Positions 45,383 to 54,027 of a stretch of DNA of 64,000 nt are shown piece by piece (within the stretch, counting starts at the first letter, position 1; every line of letters begins with the position of its first letter). The notes under the pieces are model-generated. The model made no database searches and was not told the DNA's origin. It saw only the letters and a list, made by a program, of their open reading frames with translations. The stretch is from Flavobacterium sp. Root901 (lineage in GTDB: Bacteria; Bacteroidota; Bacteroidia; Flavobacteriales; Flavobacteriaceae). The stretch is taken from positions 126,549 to 190,548 of the forward strand of contig NZ_LMJB01000005.1 of NCBI RefSeq assembly GCF_001429765.1, read 5' to 3'. The position numbers and the translations under genes are program-made.

Positions 45383-45574
45383 TTAAAAACCTCTGTCCCA
45401 ATTTAAAAATGTATCGATGACTTCCTGATGATCTGTAAATTCATTATCTGTCATACTCATCTCATTTTCAATTTGTGCATTTTCTTCTAGTATTGTTTCT
45501 TCATCCCAATTGTTCATAATAGATAATTTATTTGAATAGTCTCTTAAAGTTAGTATTTTATCTTGGTTTTTCAA
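45383..45574 (-). CDS. Unidentified 63-residue acidic protein
   Basis: A small acidic protein with no signal or membrane helix: residues 21-63 contain many Glu, Asp and Asn and end FLNWDRGF. An internal Met at residue 20 (MNNWDEETILEE) is an alternative start. It is flanked by terminators on both sides (45287-45317 and 45665-45691), which supports a separate transcript. Family not recognised. Confidence 0.5.
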   Translation of the reverse strand: MKNQDKILTLRDYSNKLSIMNNWDEETILEENAQIENEMSMTDNEFTDHQEVIDTFLNWDRGF

Positions 45575-45664
45575 ATACTAAAACCAATTTTTTATTGTAA
45601 AAATATTAGAATTGCAAAGTTACTTAGCTTTCGAGCGATCAAGATTAAGTTAACATCAACAAAA

Positions 45665-45691
45665 AAGCCCAAACTTTAAAAGTTTGGGCTT
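45665..45691. terminator. Terminator at the end of the cys/siroheme operon
   Basis: AAGCCCAAACTTT and AAAGTTTGGGCTT form a near-perfect palindrome with an A run on the minus-proximal side. It lies just after the flavoprotein reductase gene on the minus strand. Its arms are almost the same as those of the terminator at 45287-45317. Confidence 0.8.
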
Positions 45692-45736
45692 AGTATATAA
45701 AAACTTAGATTCTTAGTATCTCAGAAACTTAGATTC

Positions 45737-46789
45737 TTAGACAATCGCTTTCACAACTGCTTTTGGCGCTTCTTTACGAGTTCCGTCGAAACCGTCTACT
45801 CCGGAAACTGTTGTATATTTTAATACGTATTTTTTACCTGGATTTATGATTCCGTATGCAGCCTGACACATTAAAGTTGCTTCGTGGAAACCGCAAAGAA
45901 TTAACTTTAATTTTCCCGGATAAGTATTAACGTCTCCAATGGCGAAGATTCCCGGAATGTTTGTCTGGTAATCTAATGCGTTGTTTACTTTAATTGCATT
46001 TTTTTCGATTTCTAATCCCCAGTCTCCGATTGGACCTAATTTTGGTGTTAATCCGAAAAGTGGAATAAAATAATCTGTTTCGATTTTACGGTGTGCTCCG
46101 TTTTCTTCAATATCTAAAGACTCTACATGTTCTGCGCCGTTGATTCCGATAACTTCTGCCGGTGTGATTAATTTAATTTTCCCTGCAGATTTTAATTCCT
46201 GTACTTTTTCTACAGAATCCAAAGCACCTCTAAATTCGTTTCTACGGTGAATTAAAGTCACTTCTGAAGCTACATTTGCCAGAAAAATTGACCAGTCTAA
46301 GGCTGAGTCTCCTCCTCCTGCAATAACAACTCTTTTATCTCTGAATTTCTCCGGATTTTTGATGAAGTATTTTACTCCTTTGTCTTCATAAAACTCGATA
46401 TCTTCAATAAGTGGTTTACGAGGCTCAAAACTTCCTAAACCTCCAGCGATAGCGATAACCGGCGCGTGAAATTTAGTTCCTTTGTTTGACGTCACGATAA
46501 AACTTCCGTCTTCCTGCTTTTCGATTGTTTCTGCACGCTCTCCTAATGTAAAACCTGGTTCAAATTGTTTAATTTGTTCCATTAAACCGTCCACTAAATC
46601 TCCGGCTAATACTTCTGGAAATCCAGGAATATCATAAATTGGTTTTTTTGGATAAAGTTCCGAAAGCTGTCCACCCGGTTGTGGTAAAGCATCAAGAATG
46701 TGGCATTTTAATTTTAACAATCCTGCCTCGAATACGGCAAATAAACCTGTTGGGCCTGCTCCAATTATAAGTATATCTGTTTTAATCAT
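45737..46789 (-). CDS. Ferredoxin-NADP+ reductase-like flavoprotein (thioredoxin-reductase fold)
   Basis: Starting at 46789 (MIKTDILIIGAGPTGLFAVF) gives 350 residues; the longer frame to 46852 adds a non-conserved leader. FAD-binding GAGPTG at 10-15, NAD(P)-binding IAGGGDSALDWSIFLA around 160-175, and FAIGDVNTYPGKLKLILCG near the C-terminus. There is no CxxC redox pair, so it is not a thioredoxin reductase; it fits the TrxR-like ferredoxin-NADP reductase group. As the last gene of the sulfate assimilation operon it probably supplies reduced ferredoxin for sulfite reductase. Confidence 0.88.
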   Translation of the reverse strand: MIKTDILIIGAGPTGLFAVFEAGLLKLKCHILDALPQPGGQLSELYPKKPIYDIPGFPEVLAGDLVDGLMEQIKQFEPGFTLGERAETIEKQEDGSFIVTSNKGTKFHAPVIAIAGGLGSFEPRKPLIEDIEFYEDKGVKYFIKNPEKFRDKRVVIAGGGDSALDWSIFLANVASEVTLIHRRNEFRGALDSVEKVQELKSAGKIKLITPAEVIGINGAEHVESLDIEENGAHRKIETDYFIPLFGLTPKLGPIGDWGLEIEKNAIKVNNALDYQTNIPGIFAIGDVNTYPGKLKLILCGFHEATLMCQAAYGIINPGKKYVLKYTTVSGVDGFDGTRKEAPKAVVKAIV

Positions 46790-46933
46790 TATGTTGTTGT
46801 TTATAATCATTCTTAATAACGCAAAGAAACGAATAAATCCTTGTACTTTCAATGATTTTTATCATTAATTTCTTTCCGAAACTTTTTACTCTTTATTTTT
46901 TAATGACGAGATAATCTTCATTCATTCTTTAAC

Positions 46934-47026
46934 ATCAGATTAAATCCGACGCTGCAAATTGCTCGTTTCTCCGTAATCATCGGGTTAAAACCTGACGCTA
47001 CAATATGAACCGTTCCTCCGGAACTC
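46934..47026. repeat. Tandem pair of palindromic intergenic repeats
   Basis: Two copies of a repeat with the order GGnTTnAAnCC, (G)ACGCTnCAA, then GTTCC-n-CGGAAC. The first (about 46934-46973) is decayed, the second (46977-47026) better kept and includes CGTTCCTCCGGAAC. They fill the gap between the siroheme gene and the flavoprotein gene. Confidence 0.7.
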
Positions 47027-47611
47027 TTACAATTCTTTATTTTTTAACGACGAGGTTATCTCGTTCATTCTTTTAACCTTTTCTTCGAAATCACCTTTTA
47101 AGGTTTTTCGGTATTCATTCAGGTTTTCAACCATGGAGTTGATATCTTCCGGAATCACTTCTTCAAAAAATTCTCTCAGCCTTTTTGCTGTTGTCGGTGA
47201 TTTTCCGTTGGTTGAAATAGCAATTTTTACATTTCCTTTTGTTACGATTCCGCCCAGATAATAATCACATAAATCCGGGGTATCGGCGATATTGCAAATC
47301 AAATAACGCTTTCTGGCTAAATCATATACCCTTTTATTTACTTCAAGATTATCCGTACAGGCAATTACCATGTGGCGCTTTTTGAGCATTTTCTTTTTAA
47401 ACTTCGATTCGGTTAATGTTATCGAAGGATGTTTTTCTACCAAAACTTTAATGTCCAGATGAAAATCTTTTGCTACGACCTCAACATTGGCATTCGGACT
47501 CGACTTTAATAAAAAAGACAGTTTTTCTAATCCTACATTTCCTCCGCCCACAATTAAAACATTTAAATTGTGCAGTTTTAAAAAGATCGGATATAATTCG
47601 TTTTGTTCCAT
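47027..47611 (-). CDS. Precorrin-2 dehydrogenase/sirohydrochlorin ferrochelatase (CysG N-terminal/Met8 type)
   Basis: A 194-residue protein: NAD-binding LNVLIVGGGNVGLEKLSFLL at residues 13-32 and the DYYLGGIVTKGNVKIAISTNGKSP segment typical of the dehydrogenase-chelatase half of CysG. It oxidises precorrin-2 and inserts iron to make siroheme, the cofactor of the sulfite reductase in this operon. The methyltransferase half of CysG is the separate next-upstream gene, cobA. Confidence 0.92.
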   Translation of the reverse strand: MEQNELYPIFLKLHNLNVLIVGGGNVGLEKLSFLLKSSPNANVEVVAKDFHLDIKVLVEKHPSITLTESKFKKKMLKKRHMVIACTDNLEVNKRVYDLARKRYLICNIADTPDLCDYYLGGIVTKGNVKIAISTNGKSPTTAKRLREFFEEVIPEDINSMVENLNEYRKTLKGDFEEKVKRMNEITSSLKNKEL

Positions 47612-47786
47612 TTTAATTTTTTCTTTCGTCGAAATTACGAAAATCTGACGTTACAATATTTGTCGGATCAAATCCGATTTTATATGCTATGCGTAAATCC
47701 CATTGTCCCCAGGTTGAAACCGTGGGCTATGTTTTTTCGATCTTTCGTTTTATTAAATTGAATTCAATTTAATTTTGCATCTTTCC

Positions 47787-47830
47787 CGGATTAAAATCCG
47801 GCGCTACAATATGGGGTGTTCGTACGGAAC
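47787..47830. repeat. Palindromic intergenic repeat
   Basis: A 16-bp palindrome CCGGATTAAAATCCGG (47787-47802) is followed by CGCTACAATATG and GTTCGTACGGAAC, ending at the cobA stop. The gap 47612-47786 holds two more degraded pieces (CGGATCAAATCCG near 47665 and GGTTGAAACCGTGGGCTATG near 47712). Confidence 0.8.
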
Positions 47831-48604
47831 TTATCTTGCGATTTCTTTTGATAGAAATTCTTCGTAAAAACCTTTTAATTTATGGCTCTCTTTTACAACT
47901 TCTCCTAGAACAATAATAGCTGGTGAACTTAGTTTTTGTTGTTTTACAACTTCTTCAATAGAATCTACTGTTCCAACGCCTACTTTCTCTTCTGCTGTTG
48001 TTCCGTTTTGAATGATGGCAACCGGTAAATCACCTTTATTTTCTTTTTGAAACAAATTGATAATCTGAGGCAGTTTGTGCATTCCCATTAAAATTACAAC
48101 TGTTGCAGAAGACTGTGCGGCCAAAGCTACATCTGCAGATAATTCTCTGCTTGAAGTTGTTCCGGTAATCGCCCAAAAACTTTCTGAAACGCCTCTTTTT
48201 GTAATTGAAATGCCGAGACTTGCCGGAACTGCCACTACAGATGAAATTCCCGGAATAACAACAGTTTCAATACCGAAACTTTCTGCAAAATCAATTTCTT
48301 CGCTTCCTCTTCCAAAAATAAACGGATCTCCGCCTTTTAGCCGAACTGCATTTCCATATGTCAAAGCATTATCAACAATCAATTGATTAATTTGATCCTG
48401 CGTATAGGTATGATTTCCAATTCTTTTTCCAACAAAAATCTTAACTGCATTTTTTGGTGCATAATCCAGAATTTCTTCGTTTGCCAAAGCGTCATATAAA
48501 ACCACATTTGCTTCAGCCAATGCTTTTACAGCTTTTAGCGTAAGTAAATCAGGGTCGCCAGGACCTGCACCAACTAAAGTTATTTTGGGTTTTATATTAA
48601 GCAT
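47831..48604 (-). CDS. cobA: Uroporphyrinogen-III C-methyltransferase
   Basis: A 257-residue SAM-dependent enzyme: LVGAGPGDPDLLTLKAVKAL at residues 10-29, VRLKGGDPFIFGRGSEE near 88-104 and ITKRGVSESFWAITGT in the middle, the standard SUMT motifs. It makes precorrin-2 for siroheme. Its start overlaps the 3' end of the sulfite reductase gene by 8 nt, so the two are translationally coupled. Confidence 0.95.
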   Translation of the reverse strand: MLNIKPKITLVGAGPGDPDLLTLKAVKALAEANVVLYDALANEEILDYAPKNAVKIFVGKRIGNHTYTQDQINQLIVDNALTYGNAVRLKGGDPFIFGRGSEEIDFAESFGIETVVIPGISSVVAVPASLGISITKRGVSESFWAITGTTSSRELSADVALAAQSSATVVILMGMHKLPQIINLFQKENKGDLPVAIIQNGTTAEEKVGVGTVDSIEEVVKQQKLSSPAIIVLGEVVKESHKLKGFYEEFLSKEIAR

Positions 48605-50687
48605 TTGCTAATTCTTGTGCTCTGAATGTTTCGATTTTATCAAAGAAAACCGCTGCTTGTGCAATGTAATCTTTAGCGAAAGCTTCTGATGGTTCATTTT
48701 TATTGATTTGATAAACCAGGTCTTTAAAAGTCGAATTCAATTCTATTTTATTGGTTTCGATAAAAACAGTGTCAAATAAATCAATAATTCCAGCGTGATG
48801 ATTTGTTTTTTGGTTTTCAGACAATAACAAAGCTTTTGCACCATTTACAAATCCTGCGTAAGCATGATAAATTGCATCTGACCATTTTTTGTCTTCAAAA
48901 GATTCCTGAGCCAATATCAGTTTCTCTTTTGCTTCAAACAATAATGTTGCAACTAAATCGATCACAACTCCGGCACATTCTCCAACTCCAACTGCTTTTA
49001 CGTAATTATCTGCATTACCCCAATCAACAAAATCGGCTTCTGTTAAATTGGTAACATCTGCGAAAGGTTTTAAAATTTCATAAAAATATTTCTCTCCTTT
49101 TGCATCATAATAATTAAGGAATTTTTCTCCGTTTGCATTCGCATCAAAATCGTTTAAAATAGTACGCAAAGCGTCTGGTCCTCTACGGCTTGGAATTTTG
49201 ATTACTTTATCGGCAAAACGTCCTTCTCCGTTTCCTAATCTTCCTCCACCCAGCAAAACCTGTAAAGCCGGAGCGACTAATTTTCCTGAGTTGATAGACA
49301 TTCCCTGAAACCCGATTGCAGACATATTATGTTGTCCGCAGGCATTCATACAGCCTGAAATTTTAATTTCAATTTCGCGGTTGTTTAAATACTGAGGATA
49401 TTCTGCTTTTAAAACTCTTTCTAACTCTTCTGCAATACCGGTACTACTTGCAATCCCCAAATTACAAGTATCAGTACCCGGACATGCCGTAATATCTCCA
49501 ACCGAATTATATCCTAATTGAACAAAGTCAAGCTTGGCTAATTCCTGATAAAAGAAGGGTAAATTCTCCTCTTTTACGTGACGTATTACTATATTTTGAC
49601 GCAATGAAAAACGTAATTCGTTTGCTGCGTAATTTTTAATTAAAGCCGCTAATAATCTGGCTTTATCGGTATAAAAATCTCCTAATAAAACTTTGATTCC
49701 AATTGCGTAATATCCTTCCTGCTTCTGTTTGATTACATTTGATTTTTTCCAGGCTTCATATGCTTCAGTATCTTCAATTGTAACCTGTGGGACAGCTAAT
49801 AATGGTTCCGGAATTGGCCCGTCAAAAGCAGTTGTATCTATTTCGTATGTTTCAAAAGCGATTGCTTTTTTTTCTTTTTCAACTAAATCTAAGAAAACAT
49901 CTTTCCCGATTTCTTTGATTAAGAATTTCATACGCGCTTTCATTCTTTTGGCACGTTCTCCGTAACGGTCAAAAATCCTGATGATTCCTTCTGCTGTCGG
50001 AATAATTTCGTTTACAGGAACAAACTCAGAAAGTAATTCCGCATGAGCCGGCTGAGAACCTAATCCGCCGCCAAACATGATTTTAAATCCGCGTTGACCG
50101 TCTTTAATTTTCGGAATAAATCCTAAATCGTGTAAATAACTCAAAGCCGTATCTTCGTCTGAAGAAGAGAACGAAATCTTGAATTTACGTCCCATTTCCT
50201 GACAGATTGGGTTTCTTAATAAATATTGAAACATTCCGTGTGCATAAGGCGAAACATCAAATGGTTCGTTTACATCTACACCAGCCAATTCGCTTCCTGT
50301 AATATTTCTTACTGTGTTTCCACACGCTTCACGCAATGTAATATCGTCTTTAGCCAGATCTGCCCAAAGTTCAGGCGTTCTGTCCAGACTTACATAGTGA
50401 ATCTGAATATCCTGACGTGTTGTAATATGCAGACGTCCTGTTGAATATTCATCAGAAACTTGTGTGATACGCACTAATTGCTCGCTGCTGACTTTACCGT
50501 AAGGCAGTTTGATACGGATCATCTGTACGCCTTCCTGACGCTGACCATAAATTCCACGCGCTAAACGAAGACTACGAAAACGCTCATCATCAATTTTTCC
50601 TCCGCGGAATAAGTGAATTTTTTTCTCTAAATCGATGATCTCCTTTTGTACGATCGGATTTTCTATTTCTGTTCTAAAACTTTCCAT
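48597..50687 (-). CDS. Siroheme sulfite reductase with C-terminal HEPN-like domain
   Basis: A 696-residue protein. Two nitrite/sulfite reductase repeats fill residues 1-575. The iron-sulfur/siroheme ligands are Cys402 and Cys408 (ACPGTDTCNLG) and Cys446 and Cys450 (SGCMNACGQHN). Residues about 580-696 form an all-helical extension (AKEKLILAQESFEDKKWSDA, then YHAYAGFVNGAKALLL) that looks like a HEPN domain; ordinary enzymes of the family end before it. The enzyme reduces sulfite to sulfide with six electrons from ferredoxin. It is in the cys operon between cysN and cobA. Confidence 0.92.
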   Translation of the reverse strand: MESFRTEIENPIVQKEIIDLEKKIHLFRGGKIDDERFRSLRLARGIYGQRQEGVQMIRIKLPYGKVSSEQLVRITQVSDEYSTGRLHITTRQDIQIHYVSLDRTPELWADLAKDDITLREACGNTVRNITGSELAGVDVNEPFDVSPYAHGMFQYLLRNPICQEMGRKFKISFSSSDEDTALSYLHDLGFIPKIKDGQRGFKIMFGGGLGSQPAHAELLSEFVPVNEIIPTAEGIIRIFDRYGERAKRMKARMKFLIKEIGKDVFLDLVEKEKKAIAFETYEIDTTAFDGPIPEPLLAVPQVTIEDTEAYEAWKKSNVIKQKQEGYYAIGIKVLLGDFYTDKARLLAALIKNYAANELRFSLRQNIVIRHVKEENLPFFYQELAKLDFVQLGYNSVGDITACPGTDTCNLGIASSTGIAEELERVLKAEYPQYLNNREIEIKISGCMNACGQHNMSAIGFQGMSINSGKLVAPALQVLLGGGRLGNGEGRFADKVIKIPSRRGPDALRTILNDFDANANGEKFLNYYDAKGEKYFYEILKPFADVTNLTEADFVDWGNADNYVKAVGVGECAGVVIDLVATLLFEAKEKLILAQESFEDKKWSDAIYHAYAGFVNGAKALLLSENQKTNHHAGIIDLFDTVFIETNKIELNSTFKDLVYQINKNEPSEAFAKDYIAQAAVFFDKIETFRAQELANA

Positions 50688-50773
50688 GTTCCTTGTTCGT
50701 TTGTAGTTTATTGTTGGTTGTTTAGGATTGTTGTTGGCAGAATAACTATCAACTACAAACCAAAAACTATCAA

Positions 50774-52018
50774 CTATCTAATGAATCCTACTCCTGCAGT
50801 TGTGTTTGTTGCAGTGTCAATTAAAATAAAAGCTCCGTTTGATTTATTTTCGTTGTAAGCGTCAAAATATAAAGGTTTGCTTAATTTAATGCTTACTTCT
50901 CCGATTTCGTTGATCGCTAATTGCGAAGCTTCTTTGGTCCCTGAATAATCAGTTGAGATTGTATTTTTGATACTTTCTACTTTCGCCAAAACTCTGTTGG
51001 TATTGTGTTGTATCAAATATTTTGTTCCTGCAACCAGTTTTTTGCTGTCCATCCAGCAAACTGTTGTTGTAATATCTTTTTCAATTCTTGGAAGCTCATC
51101 TGATTTTACAATCATATCGCCTCTCGTTACATTGATATCATTTTCTAATTCGATTGTAATCGAAGATCCTGCTGTAGCTTCATCAAATGTTTTATCGAAG
51201 AAATGAATTTTTGAAACTTTTGATTCTGTTAAAGAAGGAAGAACCGTTACCGCATCTCCAACTTTAATTGAGTTTCCGTATAATTTTCCGGCATAACCTC
51301 TAAAATCATGATATTCCTCAGTTTTTGGACGAATCACAGTCTGAACCGGAAAACGCGCTTTTCCTGCTTCGTAGACATCATGAGAATGTAATCCTTCTAA
51401 ATGTTCCAACACAGTTTGTCCGTCGTACCAAGGCATATTTTCTGATTTGTCTACTACATTTCCACCGTTGATAGCACTTAACGGAATGTAACTAACATTT
51501 TGTTCTTTGAAAGTACTTTTTGCATTCAATGCCTGAAAATCAGCTTTGATTTTATTGAAAACTTCTTCTGAATAATCTACTAAGTCCATTTTGTTAATCG
51601 CCACAATTACTTCTTTTACTCTCAATAAATTATTGATAAAAAAGTGACGATACGTCTGCTCAATAACTCCTTTTCTTGCATCGATCAAAATGATAGAAAC
51701 CTGAGAAGTCGAAGCTCCTGTAACCATGTTTCTGGTATATTCTACGTGCCCCGGAGTATCGGCAATAATGTAACTTTTCTTTGCTGTAGAAAAATAAATG
51801 TGTGCAACATCAATCGTGATTCCCTGCTCTCTTTCTGCTACTAAACCATCTGTTGCCAAAGAAAAATCAAGATAATCGTATCCTTTTTGTCTACTGCTTT
51901 TCTCGATTGCTTCGATTTTATCTGTTGTCAACGATTTTGTATCGTACAATAACCTTCCGATCAAAGTACTTTTTCCGTCATCTACACTTCCTGCTGTTGC
52001 TATTTTTAAAACGTCCAT
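50774..52018 (-). CDS. cysN: Sulfate adenylyltransferase subunit 1 (GTPase)
   Basis: A 414-residue translation-factor-like GTPase: P-loop GSVDDGKS at residues 10-17, switch DTPGHVEYTRNMVTGAS near 90-106, and NKMD near 144. It regulates CysD, coupling GTP hydrolysis to ATP sulfurylase. There is no fused APS kinase (CysC) domain, which agrees with the APS-reductase type of CysH in this operon. It follows cysD with a 141-nt gap. Confidence 0.96.
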   Translation of the reverse strand: MDVLKIATAGSVDDGKSTLIGRLLYDTKSLTTDKIEAIEKSSRQKGYDYLDFSLATDGLVAEREQGITIDVAHIYFSTAKKSYIIADTPGHVEYTRNMVTGASTSQVSIILIDARKGVIEQTYRHFFINNLLRVKEVIVAINKMDLVDYSEEVFNKIKADFQALNAKSTFKEQNVSYIPLSAINGGNVVDKSENMPWYDGQTVLEHLEGLHSHDVYEAGKARFPVQTVIRPKTEEYHDFRGYAGKLYGNSIKVGDAVTVLPSLTESKVSKIHFFDKTFDEATAGSSITIELENDINVTRGDMIVKSDELPRIEKDITTTVCWMDSKKLVAGTKYLIQHNTNRVLAKVESIKNTISTDYSGTKEASQLAINEIGEVSIKLSKPLYFDAYNENKSNGAFILIDTATNTTAGVGFIR

Positions 52019-52159
52019 TCTAATATTTTTGTTTCAGGTTTAAATTTTTGTTTCAAGTTTAATGTTTCAAGCTATTGAAACGCTCTCACTAAAATTTAAA
52101 TCTGTATGTTTTTTGTTTTTTTGAAATTTTTAATTTTTAATTCTAAATTTTTAATTGAA

Positions 52160-53059
52160 TTAAAAGTATCCTTGTTGTTTTCTTTTCTCCATTGCAGCTT
52201 CAGATCTTTTATCATCGATTCTGGCTCCTCTTTCTGATATTGTTGACGATCTGATTTCGCCAACCACTTCTTCGATTGTTGCTGCATACGATTCAACAGC
52301 CGCTGTACAACTCATATCTCCAACGGTTCTGAAACGAACAATTCGTTCTTCGATTTGTTCGTCTTCTTCCTGGTACACAAAAGGAGAATGCGACCAGATT
52401 AAACCGTCTCTCAAAAAAACTTTTCTTTTATGTGAAAAATAGATCGATGGAATCTCGATATTTTCTTTTTCGATATAACTCCAAACATCTAATTCTGTCC
52501 AGTTTGAAATTGGAAAAACACGAACGTTTTGTCCGTTTTCGATTTTTCCATTCAAAATATCAAACAACTCAGGTCTTTGATTTTTTTCATCCCATTGTCC
52601 GAAATCATCACGAACAGAGAAAATACGTTCTTTAGCTCGTGCTTTTTCTTCATCACGACGCGCACCACCAATACAAGCATCAAATTTGAATTCTTCAATT
52701 GCATCTAAAAGTGTAGTCGTTTGCAAGCTGTTTCTGCTAGAATATTTTCCGGTTTCTTCCACCACTTTTCCTTCATCAATAGCATCCTGAACATTACGAA
52801 CGATCAACTCTAAACCTAATTCTTCTACCAATTTGTCTCTGAAAGCAATTGTTTCAGGGAAATTGTGTCCCGTATCAACGTGCAATAGAGGAAACGGAAT
52901 TTTAGCAGGAAAAAATGCTTTTTGTGCTAAACGCACCAATGTAATAGAATCTTTTCCTCCAGAAAAAAGTAAAACCGGTTTGTCAAACTGTGAAATTACT
53001 TCTCTGAAAATGTATATTGCTTCACTCTCTAAAGCGTTTGTTTTTAATACTGAACTCAT
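52160..53059 (-). CDS. cysD: Sulfate adenylyltransferase subunit 2
   Basis: A 299-residue PP-loop ATP pyrophosphatase: SGGKDS at residues 33-38, HVDTGHNFPETIAFRD near 61-76, and DACIGGARRDEEKARAKER near 130-148. With CysN it forms adenosine 5'-phosphosulfate (APS) from sulfate and ATP. It lies between cysH and cysN. A 60-residue alternative frame at 52096-52296 is only a shadow of its 3' end. Confidence 0.96.
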   Translation of the reverse strand: MSSVLKTNALESEAIYIFREVISQFDKPVLLFSGGKDSITLVRLAQKAFFPAKIPFPLLHVDTGHNFPETIAFRDKLVEELGLELIVRNVQDAIDEGKVVEETGKYSSRNSLQTTTLLDAIEEFKFDACIGGARRDEEKARAKERIFSVRDDFGQWDEKNQRPELFDILNGKIENGQNVRVFPISNWTELDVWSYIEKENIEIPSIYFSHKRKVFLRDGLIWSHSPFVYQEEDEQIEERIVRFRTVGDMSCTAAVESYAATIEEVVGEIRSSTISERGARIDDKRSEAAMEKRKQQGYF

Positions 53060-53149
53060 TGTTTTTTTGTTTGATATTTTTTAGTTTCAGGTTTTAGGTT
53101 TAAGTTGTGAGTTACTCTAAAACTTTACGCTATTTATTCTGTTCTTTAT

Positions 53150-53248
53150 TCTTCATCGGGTTAAAACCCATAAAATATAAATTTCTTCTCCTATCTCTCC
53201 CGGATTAAAATCCGGCGCTACAATATGAATTGTTCCTTCGGAACTTTA
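53150..53248. repeat. Palindromic intergenic repeat
   Basis: An imperfect copy (CATCGGGTTAAAACCCAT, 53155-53172) and a good one: CCGGATTAAAATCCGG (53200-53215), CGCTACAATATG, then GTTCCTTCGGAAC (53232-53244). They fill the cysH-cysD gap. The second half matches that at 47787-47830 closely. Confidence 0.8.
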
Positions 53249-53294
53249 AATCTATATCTTTATTCTATTCTCTATTTTCTTGCCTCTTGCTTCT

Positions 53295-54005
53295 TTATTC
53301 TTTTTTAGCGCTATGCAAACCACACTCTTTATGGCTCGATTCCCACCACCATCTTCCGGCTCTGATATCTTCTCCGGGAAAAATGGCTCTTGTACAAGGC
53401 GCGCATCCAATGCTTATGAAACCTTCTTTGTGTAAAGCATTCTGTGGAACATTAAATTCTTTCAGATGATTTTCAACTTCTTCTAAAGTCCATTTTAATA
53501 ACGGATTGAATTTGATAATTTCGAAACCGCCGTCATATTCAAACAAATTTAAATCGTGTCTGTTTTCCGATTGTTCGGCTCTTAATCCGGTAATCCAGAC
53601 TGCATTTCCTGCCAAAGCTTTTCTAAGCGGAACTACTTTTCGAATAAAACAGCATTCTTTTCTGTTTTCAACCGAATCGTAAAAACTGTTCGGGCCTTTT
53701 GTCTGAAGTAAATTTTCTACTGATGCCGCTTCCGGAAAATACACTTCAATTTGTTTTTTGTACTTTTTTAATGTCCTGTGAAAAACATCATACGTTTCCT
53801 GAAATAATCTTCCTGTATCTAAGGTAAAAACCTTAATAGCAATATCATTTTTGAAGATAAAATCGGTAATTACCTGATCCTCCTGTCCAAATGAAGTGGA
53901 AAAAATCACCTGATTTGGATATTTTTCTGCTAAAAAACTTAAAGTTTGTTCTAACGAAAAATCCTTAGTTTGTTCTAATAATGACTCTACAATTGTCGCA
54001 CTCAT
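53295..54005 (-). CDS. cysH: APS reductase (thioredoxin-dependent, iron-sulfur type CysH)
   Basis: A 236-residue PAPS/APS reductase-fold enzyme. It has Cys118-Cys119 and C201-x2-C204, the four [4Fe-4S] ligands that mark APS-reducing enzymes rather than PAPS reductases, and the catalytic Cys228 in KECGLHSAKK near the end. ITGLRAEQSENRH is the sulfonucleotide-binding loop. No cysC kinase is in the operon, consistent with direct APS reduction to sulfite. It lies 22 nt downstream of the TauE/SafE gene. Confidence 0.94.
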   Translation of the reverse strand: MSATIVESLLEQTKDFSLEQTLSFLAEKYPNQVIFSTSFGQEDQVITDFIFKNDIAIKVFTLDTGRLFQETYDVFHRTLKKYKKQIEVYFPEAASVENLLQTKGPNSFYDSVENRKECCFIRKVVPLRKALAGNAVWITGLRAEQSENRHDLNLFEYDGGFEIIKFNPLLKWTLEEVENHLKEFNVPQNALHKEGFISIGCAPCTRAIFPGEDIRAGRWWWESSHKECGLHSAKKE

Positions 54006-54027
54006 ATTCTCTTTCCTTTCTAAATCT

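Noticed and set aside
48803..49054. An 83-codon plus-strand frame
   Set aside because: It is antisense to the HEPN-like end of the sulfite reductase.
52096..52296. A 66-codon minus-strand frame beyond the cysD end
   Set aside because: It overlaps the conserved 3' end of cysD in another frame and continues into simple-repeat DNA.
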